64,000 bases of DNA. Origin: Bacillus oleivorans (GTDB taxonomy: Bacteria; Bacillota; Bacilli; Bacillales; JC228). The notes beneath the pieces are model-generated. The model did not search any database. It was not told the origin of the DNA and worked only from the letters and a program-made list of their open reading frames with translations. Position 1 is the first letter of the stretch; each line of letters begins with the position of its first letter. The DNA lies in NCBI RefSeq assembly GCF_900207585.1, contig NZ_OAOP01000008.1, positions 153,769-217,768 on the forward strand. Reading direction: 5' to 3'. Made by a program: the position numbers and the translations under genes. This document shows, one piece after another, positions 34,099 to 43,939 of this stretch.

Positions 34099-35916
34099 TT
34101 ATTTAGTAAGCAGGCTTTCCATTTCATTTAAAAGCTGTTCAAACACTTGGCACGCTTGTTCAATTGGAGTTGAACTGTTCATATCAACACCCGCTTTTTT
34201 CAATACTTCAATCGGATAATCAGAGCTTCCTGATTTTAAGAATTCAATATAGCGTTCAACAGCAGGCTGACCTTCCTCGAGTATTTGTTTGCTTAACGCT
34301 GTAGCTGCACTGAAACCTGTTGCATATTGATAGACATAGTAGTTGTAGTAGAAATGCGGAATTCGCGCCCATTCCAATCCAATTTCTTCATCTACTACAA
34401 TATCATCACCGAAATACTTCTTGTTTAAATCATAATAGATCTCAGTGAATAAATCCGCTGTTAACGTTTCTTCAGCTTGTGCTCTCTCATGAATCGTATG
34501 CTCGAATTCAGCAAACATAGTTTGGCGGAAAACAGTAGCGCGGAATCCCTCTATATAATGGTTAAGCAAGTATAGTCTTTTCTTCTCATCATCTATCGTT
34601 TTTAACATGTAATCATTGAGAATCGCTTCATTACAGGTAGATGCAACCTCTGCAACAAAAATCGAATAGTTTCCGTATGGAAAAGGCTGATTCTTCCGGG
34701 TATAGTAACTATGCACCGAATGACCGAATTCGTGTGCCAGTGTATATAGATTGTTTACATTATCCTGCCAGTTCATCAAAATATATGGGTTTGTACCGTA
34801 AGTACCCGATGAGTATGCACCACTGCGTTTTCCTTTGTTTTCATGGACATCCACCCACCGATTATCAAATCCTTCTTTTAATACATGAATATAATCCTCA
34901 CCGAGTGGAGCAAGCCCTTTTAAAAGGATCTCTTTTGCTTCTTCGTAAGAGATCTTCATTTTTACATCTTTTACAAGCGGTGCATAAAGATCATACATAT
35001 GAAGCTCATCTACACCAAGCACTTTTTTACGCAAGCTTACATACCGGTGAAGAAGCGGCAGGTTCTTATTAATGGTTTCAACCAGGTTCTCATAGACGGT
35101 TTCAGGAATGTTATTGTTAGAAAGTGCAGCATGTCTTGCCGATTTATAGTTCCGAACTCTTGCATTGAAGTTGTCTTTTTTTACTTGACCGCTTAAAGTA
35201 CTGGCAAAAGTATTTCGGAATTTGCCGTATGTATCATAGACGGCTGTAAAAGCTTCCTGTCTGACCCTGCGATCGTCACTTTCAAGAAAACGAGTATAAC
35301 GGCCATGTGTCACTTGGACTTCATTACCGTCTTCGTCTTTGATTGTAGGAAACTCTAAATCAGCATTGTTTAACATACCGAATGTACTGCTTGATGAATT
35401 TAATACTTCTGAAGCTTGAGCCAGCAATTCTTCTTGTTCTGCAGAAAGAACATGCGGGCGCTGTTTATTGATTTCCTCTAACTGTTGCTTATAAAGTTTG
35501 AGGTCATCATTTTCAGATAAGTATTTTTCTAATTTCGCTTCTTCAATCGATAGAATTTCTGGAATCACGTATGCAAAAGCACTGGCCGCTTTTGTATAAA
35601 GTGTTTTAGCTTTTCCATCTAATCCTTGATAATGAGAATTCGTTGTATCTTGGTCATACCTCATATGAGAATATGTATAAAGTTTGCCAAGGCGACTTGA
35701 TACCTCATCTTGAAATTGAAGAGCTTGATAAAGCTGCTCTGCACTGTCTCCTAAAGTTCCATGAAATTCAGCCGCTTTTGGCAACAGAGCTTCTACCTCT
35801 TTATATTCTTGGTTCCAGTCTTCATCCGTTGCGAAAATATCTTCTAGCCGCCAAGTTTCTTCAACGGATATTTGTTCTCTTTTTGGCAAGTCTTTTGTTT
35901 TTTGTTCTACTGTCAT
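34099..35916 (-). CDS. pepF: Oligoendopeptidase F
   Basis: A 605-aa M3B-family zinc metallopeptidase that cleaves oligopeptides in the cytoplasm. The active site is LAHEFGHSVHSYYTRKNQPF (HExGH) near residue 386, with the third ligand Glu in FVAEVASTCNEAIL. The start is ATG 35916 behind AGAGGGGGATTCAAGC; the frame is open to 35988 without a ribosome site. In B. subtilis pepF (yjbG) sits next to coiA, as here, and overexpression inhibits sporulation by degrading PhrA. Confidence 0.95.
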   Translation of the reverse strand: MTVEQKTKDLPKREQISVEETWRLEDIFATDEDWNQEYKEVEALLPKAAEFHGTLGDSAEQLYQALQFQDEVSSRLGKLYTYSHMRYDQDTTNSHYQGLDGKAKTLYTKAASAFAYVIPEILSIEEAKLEKYLSENDDLKLYKQQLEEINKQRPHVLSAEQEELLAQASEVLNSSSSTFGMLNNADLEFPTIKDEDGNEVQVTHGRYTRFLESDDRRVRQEAFTAVYDTYGKFRNTFASTLSGQVKKDNFNARVRNYKSARHAALSNNNIPETVYENLVETINKNLPLLHRYVSLRKKVLGVDELHMYDLYAPLVKDVKMKISYEEAKEILLKGLAPLGEDYIHVLKEGFDNRWVDVHENKGKRSGAYSSGTYGTNPYILMNWQDNVNNLYTLAHEFGHSVHSYYTRKNQPFPYGNYSIFVAEVASTCNEAILNDYMLKTIDDEKKRLYLLNHYIEGFRATVFRQTMFAEFEHTIHERAQAEETLTADLFTEIYYDLNKKYFGDDIVVDEEIGLEWARIPHFYYNYYVYQYATGFSAATALSKQILEEGQPAVERYIEFLKSGSSDYPIEVLKKAGVDMNSSTPIEQACQVFEQLLNEMESLLTK

Positions 35917-36003
35917 GCTTGAATCCCCCTCTACGTGATTCCACTTTTTTTGAAAAAAACACCATTTAAACAATTCTACCATAACCAATCGATATCCTGC
36001 CTA

Positions 36004-37206
36004 CTATTTAGATTTACGAAATACTTTTAATAGGCTGCCTATATGGTCTCGGTAAAATGCATTTACAGTCCGAATCGACTGATCCTGAGTAATGGATGCA
36101 TTCATGATAGTTTGCGCCTCTTTTCCCACTAGTATATGGTTCTCATTTTCGCTAAATACATGCAGATTGACTAATATTTGCAGATATTCAAGGACAGGAA
36201 TTTCTAATGAAGAGGGCTGGAACAAAAAATCCCTAAGTTCAATTTCACCCGTTTGAACCCGCTTTTTTAGAAGGTGGATCAGATGTTCCCTCGATATAGA
36301 TTCCTTTCTTTGAAGGATTTGATATAGTTCCAAACATACATAGGCTTGCCAAATCGGCGCTGGGGTTTTGATATAAGGAAGAGAAAGATGAGGTATTCCT
36401 ACAAATGGAGGCAGAAGCGACCGATGTACAGATTTCTGATATAAATACCGATAAAATTGCAGATCACTGGATTTCTTACTTACATTAGGGGTCAATAACC
36501 ATTTGATTCTCTCCTGCTTCCAGGATCGAATAATAGATTTGCTGGATGGGGTTGTTATTAGAGGCGGTTGGTCTAACAGTGAATAAGGAGTTTGTAAAGC
36601 GAATATTTTCTTTTGTGAAAAGGGAAAAATGTGGTGGAATAATATTAATTTACGATTATCCGGATCAAGACACCAGAGGTGAAAATACGGATCGTTCCAA
36701 ACCAAACCTGTAATAACAATTTCGGATAAGCATATGCTGCTGGATGAGGACTGAGACTTAATGAGGGAAGGAGCGAAAAACCATTTTTGCTTGATTCCTA
36801 ATCTCGAATACCCTTCAACCCGCTCCCGCAGACGGGAAAGAGTAAGTGGAGAACATTGGTATTCAATGGCGAATTGCTGACTTCCTTTTTTAAGGAGAAG
36901 ATCCGGCTTTTGAGAAATGGCTTTCAAATATACTTCTAACTCGGTTTTCCAGCCAAGGTTCTGAAAAAATGTTTGTAACAGCAGTTTTCCGTCTATATGC
37001 TGCTCCGATTCAGGTTCCCATTCAAACGGACAACGGTGATACTGAATATGAGAAAAGTGCGGATGATTAATTTCACCAATCTTTAATTGAACTTTTTGTT
37101 TGCACCCTGGGCAATAGAATTCCTGTTGCCTCAATGGAATAATTTCTTCCCTTGACTTTCCTATAAGTGAATATATATGGCCATTTTGATTTATTGCTAC
37201 GAACAA
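36004..37206 (-). CDS. coiA: Competence protein CoiA
   Basis: A 400-aa CoiA-family protein, needed for recombination of DNA taken up during transformation. An N-terminal zinc-finger-like region (EFYCPGCKQKVQLKIG, then HPHFSHIQYHRC) precedes a nuclease-like core (SEQHIDGKLLLQTFF, KPDLLL, FAIEYQCSPL; D...E.Q as in restriction-type folds). The start TTG 37206, behind GGAGGTGAGGCATGA, is preferred over GTG 37218, which lies inside the ribosome site. It is in the mecA-coiA-pepF direction. Confidence 0.9.
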   Translation of the reverse strand: MFVAINQNGHIYSLIGKSREEIIPLRQQEFYCPGCKQKVQLKIGEINHPHFSHIQYHRCPFEWEPESEQHIDGKLLLQTFFQNLGWKTELEVYLKAISQKPDLLLKKGSQQFAIEYQCSPLTLSRLRERVEGYSRLGIKQKWFFAPSLIKSQSSSSSICLSEIVITGLVWNDPYFHLWCLDPDNRKLILFHHIFPFSQKKIFALQTPYSLLDQPPLITTPSSKSIIRSWKQERIKWLLTPNVSKKSSDLQFYRYLYQKSVHRSLLPPFVGIPHLSLPYIKTPAPIWQAYVCLELYQILQRKESISREHLIHLLKKRVQTGEIELRDFLFQPSSLEIPVLEYLQILVNLHVFSENENHILVGKEAQTIMNASITQDQSIRTVNAFYRDHIGSLLKVFRKSK

Positions 37207-37377
37207 ATCATGCCTCACCTCCTCCTATTGTTTTCGCCATTTGTGGGAAAAATCCTTTACTATACATTAAATAAACTGAGTTTGCCTGAAGTTACACTAT
37301 TTTATATTGTTTGGTAAACGGACCAACTCTGACTTTAAACACTATCCGATTTTTTTGTTCAAAGGGTTATAAATGAC

Positions 37378-37411
37378 AAAAAAAAGCCGATTTCCTGCAG
37401 AAATCGACTTT
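37378..37411 (-). terminator. Terminator of mecA
   Basis: AAAGCCGATTTC / GAAATCGACTTT (one mismatch) with a five-base loop and T's following on the minus strand; starts at the mecA stop. Confidence 0.88.
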
Positions 37412-38073
37412 TAAAAATATTCCGTTAACGCTTCGAGAGCATTATCACTTAAAATCAGCTTACCATACTCCTCAATCCGATGAATCGTCACATTCGTTTC
37501 TATTCCAAATTCAAGAAGAATGCTTAAGAAGTTATCTATTTCATCTTCCTCGTACTCATCTTCTGGGAATTCGACATATAAGAAATAGCGTCCCTCAAAT
37601 GCGTATAGATTGGATGGAAGATGTGTCACCGCAGGATGTTTGGATAGCTGAATGACATTTTCAAAGTCATCAAATTCTACCACAAACTCCAGGACTTCCT
37701 CCACCTCGTCATACGTTGATGAGCTCTTGCCATGGAAGTGTTGGTCTAATAAATCTTCAATTCGTTCATCAACAGGGAGATCCTTTAACTTACTTTCTGG
37801 GAGTGGGAGTTCAAACTTTTGCCCATCTTTCGAAAGCTGTGCTTTTGTAACGAGAACTTCCAAACCTTTTTCAAGAGCTTGAACTTGGATCCAAAGCGGT
37901 CCTTCGACCATAAATTCTTCTTCCTGGTGGACTTCATCCATCATTTCCCAGAAGAGTTCTTCACTTCGTTCTCTGTTGTACCAAATCTCTTCTCTGTCAA
38001 AGCCTCTTTCTTCTATATCCCCATAGGAAATATAGAATTTTACGGTGTTCTCGTTAATACGTTCAATTTCCAT
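37411..38073 (-). CDS. mecA: Adaptor protein MecA
   Basis: A 220-aa ClpC adaptor. The N-terminal substrate-binding part is MEIERINENTVKFYISYGDI with EEIWYNRERSEELFWEMMDE. An acidic linker follows, and the C-terminal ClpC-binding domain is about residues 120-220 (FEGRYFLYVEFPEDEYEEDE, ending GKLILSDNALEALTEYF). In B. subtilis it targets ComK and others for ClpCP. It starts at ATG 38073 behind AAGGGAGAGATCAG. Confidence 0.96.
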   Translation of the reverse strand: MEIERINENTVKFYISYGDIEERGFDREEIWYNRERSEELFWEMMDEVHQEEEFMVEGPLWIQVQALEKGLEVLVTKAQLSKDGQKFELPLPESKLKDLPVDERIEDLLDQHFHGKSSSTYDEVEEVLEFVVEFDDFENVIQLSKHPAVTHLPSNLYAFEGRYFLYVEFPEDEYEEDEIDNFLSILLEFGIETNVTIHRIEEYGKLILSDNALEALTEYF

Positions 38074-38357
38074 TCTGATCTCTCCCTTCTATGAATGGGT
38101 TGGAAGGGATTTAAACCCCCGGCCTTATTCCTAGTTTGCCCAAAATAGGGTAAGTAAAGACTAGTTTAGCCTTGTACTTATATTTTATGATAAATCCAGC
38201 TAGAAGGGAATAAAAAACACTTCCCATTTGTAAATTGGGCGATATACTGTCAAAAAGACTATGGATCTCATCTTATGTTTAGACTTAGTCTATCCGTTTC
38301 CTTATATATTTCTAAGTTAAGGGAAAAAATCCTTTTCCTTATAAAATATTTTATAGA
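38074..38357. other. mecA upstream region; no gene seen
   Basis: AT-rich gap of about 280 bases between the spx terminator and mecA. B. subtilis has yjbE here; no equivalent ORF with a ribosome site is present. It presumably holds the mecA promoter. Confidence 0.5.
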
Positions 38358-38395
38358 AAATGCCTTCATGACATCAAATGTTCATGAAGGCATTT
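38358..38395 (-). terminator. Terminator of spx
   Basis: AAATGCCTTCATG / CATGAAGGCATTT stem with a short loop, 22 bases past the spx stop. Confidence 0.88.
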
Positions 38396-38417
38396 AATTT
38401 GCACATGTAAAGCAAGA

Positions 38418-38819
38418 CTAGAATCCGTTTACAAGCTTTTGTGCTTCTTTTAGATGATAAGTGCGAACTTTTCTAGGAAGAAAGCGTCGTATCTCATCTT
38501 CATTATATCCAACCTGAAGACGTTTTTCATCCATGATAATAGGTCTTCTTAAAAGCCCTGGGTTGTCATGAATCAGCTGCAGAAGCTCCGGCAGCGGCAA
38601 TGTGTCTAAATCTACCTTTAAATTTTGAAACGTTTTAGAACGGGTAGATACAATTTCATCAGTTCCGTCTTCAGTCATTCTTAATATTTCTTTGATCTCG
38701 TTAATGGATAGCGGATCAGAGATAATATTTCTTTCTATAAACGGGATGTGATTCTCTTCTAACCATAATCTTGCTTTCCGGCATGATGTGCAGCTTGGTG
38801 ACGTATAAAGTGTTACCAT
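38418..38819 (-). CDS. spx: Transcriptional regulator Spx
   Basis: A 133-aa ArsC-like RNA polymerase-binding regulator of the thiol stress response. The redox switch CTSC is at residues 10-13 ([20 protein letters not shown]), with [20 protein letters not shown] near residue 92. The length is typical. It starts at ATG 38819 behind GGAGTGCTGATGAA. It lies downstream of yjbC on the same strand, as in the B. subtilis yjbC-spx operon. The 312-base gap between them probably holds an spx promoter. Turnover would be through SpxH (32.6 kb) and ClpXP. Confidence 0.97.
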   Translation of the reverse strand: MVTLYTSPSCTSCRKARLWLEENHIPFIERNIISDPLSINEIKEILRMTEDGTDEIVSTRSKTFQNLKVDLDTLPLPELLQLIHDNPGLLRRPIIMDEKRLQVGYNEDEIRRFLPRKVRTYHLKEAQKLVNGF

Positions 38820-39131
38820 TTCATCAGCACTCCTTATACCGCATTTTCATCAAATTTGAAAATATACGGAAGGTCAAAAAACATCATTTTTACTTTAAAA
38901 TTAATTTAAAGTAGGAATCACTATCAATTATTATACACAAAAATTTAGTTTTTGCGTAGTCTTTTTGAGAAAAAATGATAACAATGCATTCCTGTTATAT
39001 CTTTACCCACTTTTCCCGATAATGAAACCCTTCCTATTTTTATACGAATCAACCACCAGAAAGTTTCATTTTTTTATAAAAAAACGAAGATTTCTTTGTT
39101 TCTTTTTTCAATTTCTCTCCCTTATTCTCAA
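38820..39131 (-). promoter_or_regulatory. spx promoter region (yjbC-spx gap); no gene seen
   Basis: An AT-rich gap of 312 bases with no ORF carrying a ribosome site. By analogy with B. subtilis, where spx has promoters of its own, it is the likely spx control region. I could not fix the promoter elements. Confidence 0.4.
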
Positions 39132-39707
39132 TTAAATATTTTCGAGCAGATCATTTTCCTTTTTTGCATGGCTGTATTCCAATACTTCTTCTACTGGCTG
39201 ATAGGACTCCCCATAGAATTCTTCATCTTTATACGTATGAATGAATTCGTAGGTTTTTTTCATGGCTTCGAATATTTCCTTTTCAGATTCATTATGTGGA
39301 GCCCAATACAAAATTTCCATTGGATTTATTTGTTTTGTTGCAAGCGATCTTCTCTCATACCCGATTGATTGAGCATGCTGAAATCCTTCCCGTTTGTAAA
39401 ACTTTAGCCGTTTTTCTGTATCACTATCTTCATAGTTAATCGGCTCGACTTCTAAAATAATAGGTTTACCCTTTGCTTTGAGCTTTTCAATTAAACTGTG
39501 CCCCAACCCTTGACCCCTTGATTCCTTTGATACAAATAAATAATCTATAAAAACAAAATTAGAAAATTCAGCGTACATCATGACATGATAAGGTCCTTCG
39601 TCCTTATGATAAATGTCTGCTCTTTCCTTTAATAACGTCTCCATGTGCTCCTTAGACTTCATTTCCTCAATTGGAAAATATTGATTTAATTTTTCGTACC
39701 AATGCAT
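39132..39707 (-). CDS. yjbC: GNAT family acetyltransferase YjbC
   Basis: A 191-aa acetyltransferase. It has DYLFVSKESRGQGLGHSLIE (acetyl-CoA loop RGQGLG) near residue 55, FYKREGFQHAQ near 109 and a C-terminal extension rich in acidic residues. It starts at ATG 39707 behind AAAGGAGATTTTTAG. It is upstream of spx, as in B. subtilis, where yjbC and spx respond to stress together. Substrate unknown. Confidence 0.9.
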   Translation of the reverse strand: MHWYEKLNQYFPIEEMKSKEHMETLLKERADIYHKDEGPYHVMMYAEFSNFVFIDYLFVSKESRGQGLGHSLIEKLKAKGKPIILEVEPINYEDSDTEKRLKFYKREGFQHAQSIGYERRSLATKQINPMEILYWAPHNESEKEIFEAMKKTYEFIHTYKDEEFYGESYQPVEEVLEYSHAKKENDLLENI

Positions 39708-39842
39708 CTAAAAATCTCCTTTCTTTTTACCTTCTAGCCGAAGTATTTGTTAGAGGAATGCTTTTCATACTTTCCCACATACGATAGAATAAAAGGACGG
39801 AATATTCAAAATAGACGTTAATAATAGAATGGGGGAATCAGA

Positions 39843-40031
39843 ATGAATATGTTCCTTTTAGATTTCGCTATTGTCTCCGTACTTGTAATTGGGTTAACAG
39901 CCTTAATGGGTGTTTTGACAAATGGATTGGGAGAAACCGTTTTTGGCAGCAAGAATAAAAATAAGTTTGTCGATCAAACAGCAAAAACCCAAATCGGCTG
40001 GAGAAAAGTAGGAGGGAAAAAGTCCTCTTAA
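39843..40031 (+). CDS. 62-aa membrane protein
   Basis: ATG 39843 lies behind ATGGGGGAATCAGA. It has one or two hydrophobic stretches (FAIVSVLVIGLTALMGVL) followed by a basic, soluble tail (FGSKNKNKFVDQTAKT) ending in lysines. Not recognised. It is divergent from yjbC and convergent with the DUF4015 gene; a terminator lies between. Confidence 0.7.
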   Translation: MNMFLLDFAIVSVLVIGLTALMGVLTNGLGETVFGSKNKNKFVDQTAKTQIGWRKVGGKKSS

Positions 40032-40096
40032 CACCTCATGCAATTACCTATACCCGGTCTCTTTCCTCATAAACGTTCATTTTTAGCTTTACATGT

Positions 40097-40144
40097 AAAA
40101 AAGGGTCAAATCTCCATATTATCATACTGGAGGTTGACCCTTTT
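40097..40144. terminator. Bidirectional terminator after the 62-aa gene
   Basis: AAAAGGGTCAA...CTCCA / TGGAG...TTGACCCTTTT, one bulged position, between convergent genes. Confidence 0.85.
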
Positions 40145-40158
40145 AAATAAGTTATCTT

Positions 40159-41376
40159 TTAATTCAATGGCGTATAATCGACGCCTTCAGTATAACTGTT
40201 TCCTGCATCCCATAGTAAGAATTCGGTAATTCCATTTTCATTTAAAGCACGAATTTGTGCTTCTACTTCTTCAACCCCGTACTCGAGATAATTACCTGGG
40301 CCTAAATAACTGGCTGTAAAATCTTGAATCCATGGTCTGGAAACAGGTGGGGTTTCAAGCTGAGATAATTTTTCGTTTTCTGCTTTAATATACTCGGTTA
40401 CAAGCCGGTATGGCTCAAGATCTGGTTTTTCAATTCCAAAATAAGAGGTCCAGTGGCTTGGATAAATCATAGATGAAATCACATCAACATGTTCAGATAT
40501 TCTCGTGAAGTTCTGCCCAATTCCAGGGGCTGCCGGAATAGTCGCCGTATATCCAAATATATCAACAGAAACATCGACTCCATATGGCTCTAGCTTTTCT
40601 TTAGCATAAGCTACGAAATCACTTACAGCTTCGACCCTTTTCTCCACATTGTCCATATCTAAATCCTGATATTCCCCCATACTGTACTGAAGAATATCAT
40701 CGCGGGTCTCAAACCCCTCTGGAAAACGAACATAGTCAAATTGAATCTCTTGAAAGCCAAGTTTTGCCGCTTCAATCGCAATCCCGACATTATAATCCCA
40801 GACTTCTTTTATAAAAGGATTTACAAAAGCTTCTCCCCTGCCATTAAACCATATTTTTCCGTCCTGCTTAAATGACCATTCTGGTTTCATCTTGGCAAGT
40901 TCAGTATCTTTAAATACCACTATACGAGCTATCGGGTAAATTTGTTTATCTTCCATTACTTCAAGCATTTTGCGAGGATCTTTTATATATGGCTGACCAA
41001 TATTTGCATATGGACTATCTGCAGCAGGCTCATATGTAAGATTGCCAAAATCATCTTTAATATCGATAACCATCGTATTTAAATCAGTTGTTTCTATTAA
41101 TTTTGTTAATGTTTCAAATCTGCTTCCGCCTGCAGAATGCCCCGTCACATAGACTCCCCGGACAGCATCAGGATATGCAAAGACAAGACCAGAGTCATAT
41201 ACAAATCTGGCTACTGTTTCCGGCAATTCTTTATTTTCATACGCAAAAACTCGTGTATGATGAAGCGTAACCTCTTTCGCTGTAGTTTCTCCTTCAGCCA
41301 ATACGATATTAGCCTGACTGATTTGAAATAGTAATAAACAGAGTAATCCTAATGTAAAAATTTTTTTCCAACCCAA
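40159..41376 (-). CDS. Putative glycoside hydrolase (DUF4015), secreted
   Basis: A 405-aa protein with a signal peptide (IFTLGLLCLLLFQISQANIV) and a TIM-barrel-like DUF4015 domain. Conserved segments are GVYVTGHSAGGSRFETLTKL, MVIDIKDDFGNLTYE, FQEIQFDYVRFPEG, SVDIFGYTA and SSMIYPSHW. The acidic residues in DIKDD, FDYVRFPE and DIFGY are candidate catalytic groups. It starts at TTG 41376; the ribosome site AGAGGGG is about 12 bases away, so the start is less certain. Probably acts on cell-wall or exopolysaccharide glycans. Confidence 0.85.
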   Translation of the reverse strand: MGWKKIFTLGLLCLLLFQISQANIVLAEGETTAKEVTLHHTRVFAYENKELPETVARFVYDSGLVFAYPDAVRGVYVTGHSAGGSRFETLTKLIETTDLNTMVIDIKDDFGNLTYEPAADSPYANIGQPYIKDPRKMLEVMEDKQIYPIARIVVFKDTELAKMKPEWSFKQDGKIWFNGRGEAFVNPFIKEVWDYNVGIAIEAAKLGFQEIQFDYVRFPEGFETRDDILQYSMGEYQDLDMDNVEKRVEAVSDFVAYAKEKLEPYGVDVSVDIFGYTATIPAAPGIGQNFTRISEHVDVISSMIYPSHWTSYFGIEKPDLEPYRLVTEYIKAENEKLSQLETPPVSRPWIQDFTASYLGPGNYLEYGVEEVEAQIRALNENGITEFLLWDAGNSYTEGVDYTPLN

Positions 41377-41649
41377 GCCAATTAACCCCTCTCGTGCCTT
41401 TTCTCCCTGATTTTGTCTAAATATGTAGAAAGAAGAAAGTTTTTGTCTCTTCTTCTATTTTATCAAGTTTTTGCCAGGTTGCGAGTGGAAATTGATAGCA
41501 CTTTCTCATCATTTTTTGGCAGCTTTTTTACTATCAAAAATATGACAGAGAATCAAATATAGAAGTGATATAGAGCTATTTGGAAATGATAAATTTAAAT
41601 TAATTTTAAGTTCTATACTTGTTTGTTTTAAAAAAATGACTATATTTTT

Positions 41650-41888
41650 TCGTGACTCTGGCCGTTGTTTGGAATTCTGTCACTGTATTCCGGACTTGGC
41701 ACCCGCTATTCCGGACTTAGCACTCGCTATTCCGGACTTGGCACTTGTATTTTGGAACTAAATTGCACTTTTTTGGGTAATCCGCACCTTTTTAACAGAA
41801 CTCCAATGTCTTTCACAGAACTTAGATTAATTTAACCGGACTCAATACTTATTTAACCGAACTCAGCATTACATTTTCGTACCTAAGC
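41650..41888. repeat. Degenerate 20-21-bp tandem array A
   Basis: About 11 units. The clearest are three copies of TTCCGGACTTGGCACcCGCTA-like sequence with GGAC at 41692, 41713 and 41734. These decay into units with GGAAC (41754), GGGT (41775), AGAACT (41798, 41818), GGACT (41839) and GAACT (41859). Spacing is mostly 20-21 bp. The array fills the end of the 545-base gap between the DUF4015 gene and oppF. Bases 41377-41649 hold nothing I recognise. Confidence 0.75.
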
Positions 41889-41889
41889 A

Positions 41890-41918
41890 CAAAAAAAAAC
41901 GATCCCAAAAAGAGACCG
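41890..41918 (-). terminator. Terminator of the opp operon
   Basis: On the minus strand ACGGTCTC / GGGATCGT (with G-T pairs), then nine T's, three bases after the oppF stop. Confidence 0.85.
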
Positions 41919-41920
41919 TA

Positions 41921-42859
41921 TCATTGATCATTTTTACGATATTGTTCATACTCTCTTTCAGAACAATAAACAAAATGTCCTGAAGTTATTTCTCTCATTT
42001 TTACTTCTTCTCCTTCTTTATACTGATGCATAGAAGGATCATAATGCTTTCTAACCCTTGTTCTTTCCGTTTCCGGATCTGGGAGTGGAATCGCAGAAAG
42101 CAATGCTTGGGTATAAGGATGTAATGGATTTTTATAGAGTTCATCAGCAGGAGCTAGTTCTACTAGTTTTCCAAAATACATAACTCCAATTCGGTCACTA
42201 ATGTACTTGACCATCGATAAGTCATGGGCAATGAACAGATAGGTTAACCCTTTTTCCTTTTGAAGTTTTTTCAGCAGATTCACTACCTGAGCCTGAATTG
42301 AAACGTCTAAAGCAGAGATTGGCTCATCTGCAATAATAAATTCAGGCTTTACAGCCAAAGCTCTAGCTATCCCGATTCTCTGTCTTTGTCCGCCTGAAAA
42401 TTCATGTGGATATCGGTTTGCATGCTCTTTATTTAGCCCCACTGTTTCCAGCAGTTCTTCCACTCTCTCTTTCCGTGCTTTAGCACTGACCGCTAACCCA
42501 TGAATGTCAATTCCCTCAGCAATAATATCTGCCACTTTCATTTTTGGGTTAAGTGAAGCGTATGGGTCTTGAAAGATCATCTGCATTTTTCTGTTAAATT
42601 CTTTTAATTGCTTTTTGCTTTTTTTTCCATGAACATTTTCACCATTAAACAAGACTTCTCCGTCCGTTGCATCATACAGCCTGATAATGGTTCTTCCCGT
42701 TGTGGATTTCCCGCAGCCAGACTCCCCGACTAAGCCAAGTGTTTCACCGCGGTAAATATCAAATGAAATACCGTCAACAGCCCGGACTTCACTTGCTGTA
42801 CCCTTATTAAAATATTGTTTTAAATTTTTGATTTCCAATAGCTTTTCGTTTTGGTTCAT
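41921..42859 (-). CDS. oppF: Oligopeptide ABC transporter ATPase OppF
   Basis: A 312-aa ATPase. Walker A is [12 protein letters not shown], signature [14 protein letters not shown], Walker [13 protein letters not shown], and a C-terminal OppF tail ([18 protein letters not shown]). The start ATG 42859 overlaps the oppD stop by four bases. It energises peptide uptake used for nutrition and, in Bacillus, import of Phr signalling peptides. Last gene of oppABCDF. Confidence 0.96.
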   Translation of the reverse strand: MNQNEKLLEIKNLKQYFNKGTASEVRAVDGISFDIYRGETLGLVGESGCGKSTTGRTIIRLYDATDGEVLFNGENVHGKKSKKQLKEFNRKMQMIFQDPYASLNPKMKVADIIAEGIDIHGLAVSAKARKERVEELLETVGLNKEHANRYPHEFSGGQRQRIGIARALAVKPEFIIADEPISALDVSIQAQVVNLLKKLQKEKGLTYLFIAHDLSMVKYISDRIGVMYFGKLVELAPADELYKNPLHPYTQALLSAIPLPDPETERTRVRKHYDPSMHQYKEGEEVKMREITSGHFVYCSEREYEQYRKNDQ

Positions 42860-43923
42860 TTTGTTTCTCCCCCTTTAGACAGGGATACTTGCTTCATTTT
42901 TGCAAATTCAGCTTGTCTTTCTTGAATACTTGGAGGCGGCTCAACTTTAGGTGCGTTCGGATGTAAAAGCCATGTTGCCGCATAATGAGTGTCCGAAACC
43001 TTAAAGAGCGGCGGTTCTTTTTCAAGATCAATTTTTAATGCATACTGATTTCTTGGGGCAAATGCGTCCCCTTTAGGAGGATTTAATAAATCTGGCGGTG
43101 TCCCAGGAATCGCATATAGCTCCTCATCGCTCGTATCCAGGCTTGGCATTGAGCTTAAAAGCCCCCAGGTATAAGGATGCTGCGGATTGTAAAAAATCTC
43201 GTCTACATCACCAATTTCTACGATTCTCCCGCCATACATAACCGCTACCCGATCCGCAACATTCGCAACAACCCCTAAATCATGGGTAATAAAAATAATA
43301 GAGGTGTCGATTTTTTTCTGAAGAGTTTTCATCAATTCTAAAATTTGTGCTTGGATTGTTACATCCAATGCAGTTGTCGGTTCATCTGCGATCAATATTT
43401 TCGGATTGCAGGCAAGTGCAATCGCAATAACGACACGCTGTCTCATCCCGCCAGAAAATTGGTGCGGGTATTGTTTAAAACGAACCTCAGGATTTGGAAT
43501 CCCCACAAGCTTCAAAAGTTCCATTACTCGTTTTTTTGCTTCCGATTTGCTTAGGTTCTGATGCTTTAACAAAGGCTCCATAATTTGTTTTCCCACCGTC
43601 ATTGTGGGGTTTAATGAAGTCATTGGATCCTGAAAGATCATAGAAATGTCTTTCCCTCTGATTTTTTGCATCTTTTTATCTGAAAGCTGAACTAAATCCT
43701 TGCCATTAAATAGGATTTGTCCTTGCTTAATTTCTGAATTAGATTTGGGTAATAGCTTCATAATAGATTTTGTTGTAACGGATTTCCCTGAGCCAGACTC
43801 ACCTACTATTGCCAGCGTTTCCCCTTTTTTAAGGTTAAAATTTACACCGCGAATTGCTTTGACTTCTCCTCCAAAGGTATGGAAAGAAATGTGTAAATCT
43901 TTTACTTCCAAAATATTTTCCAT
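42856..43923 (-). CDS. oppD: Oligopeptide ABC transporter ATPase OppD
   Basis: A 355-aa ATPase with Walker [13 protein letters not shown], signature [14 protein letters not shown], Walker [14 protein letters not shown] and the C-terminal oligopeptide domain ([35 protein letters not shown]). The usual C-terminal cysteines of OppD tails are missing here ([12 protein letters not shown] in place of the FxxRC motif). It starts at ATG 43923 behind AGGTGAAACAGG, 16 bases after the oppC frame ends. Confidence 0.95.
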   Translation of the reverse strand: MENILEVKDLHISFHTFGGEVKAIRGVNFNLKKGETLAIVGESGSGKSVTTKSIMKLLPKSNSEIKQGQILFNGKDLVQLSDKKMQKIRGKDISMIFQDPMTSLNPTMTVGKQIMEPLLKHQNLSKSEAKKRVMELLKLVGIPNPEVRFKQYPHQFSGGMRQRVVIAIALACNPKILIADEPTTALDVTIQAQILELMKTLQKKIDTSIIFITHDLGVVANVADRVAVMYGGRIVEIGDVDEIFYNPQHPYTWGLLSSMPSLDTSDEELYAIPGTPPDLLNPPKGDAFAPRNQYALKIDLEKEPPLFKVSDTHYAATWLLHPNAPKVEPPPSIQERQAEFAKMKQVSLSKGGETK

Positions 43924-43939
43924 CCTGTTTCACCTACCT

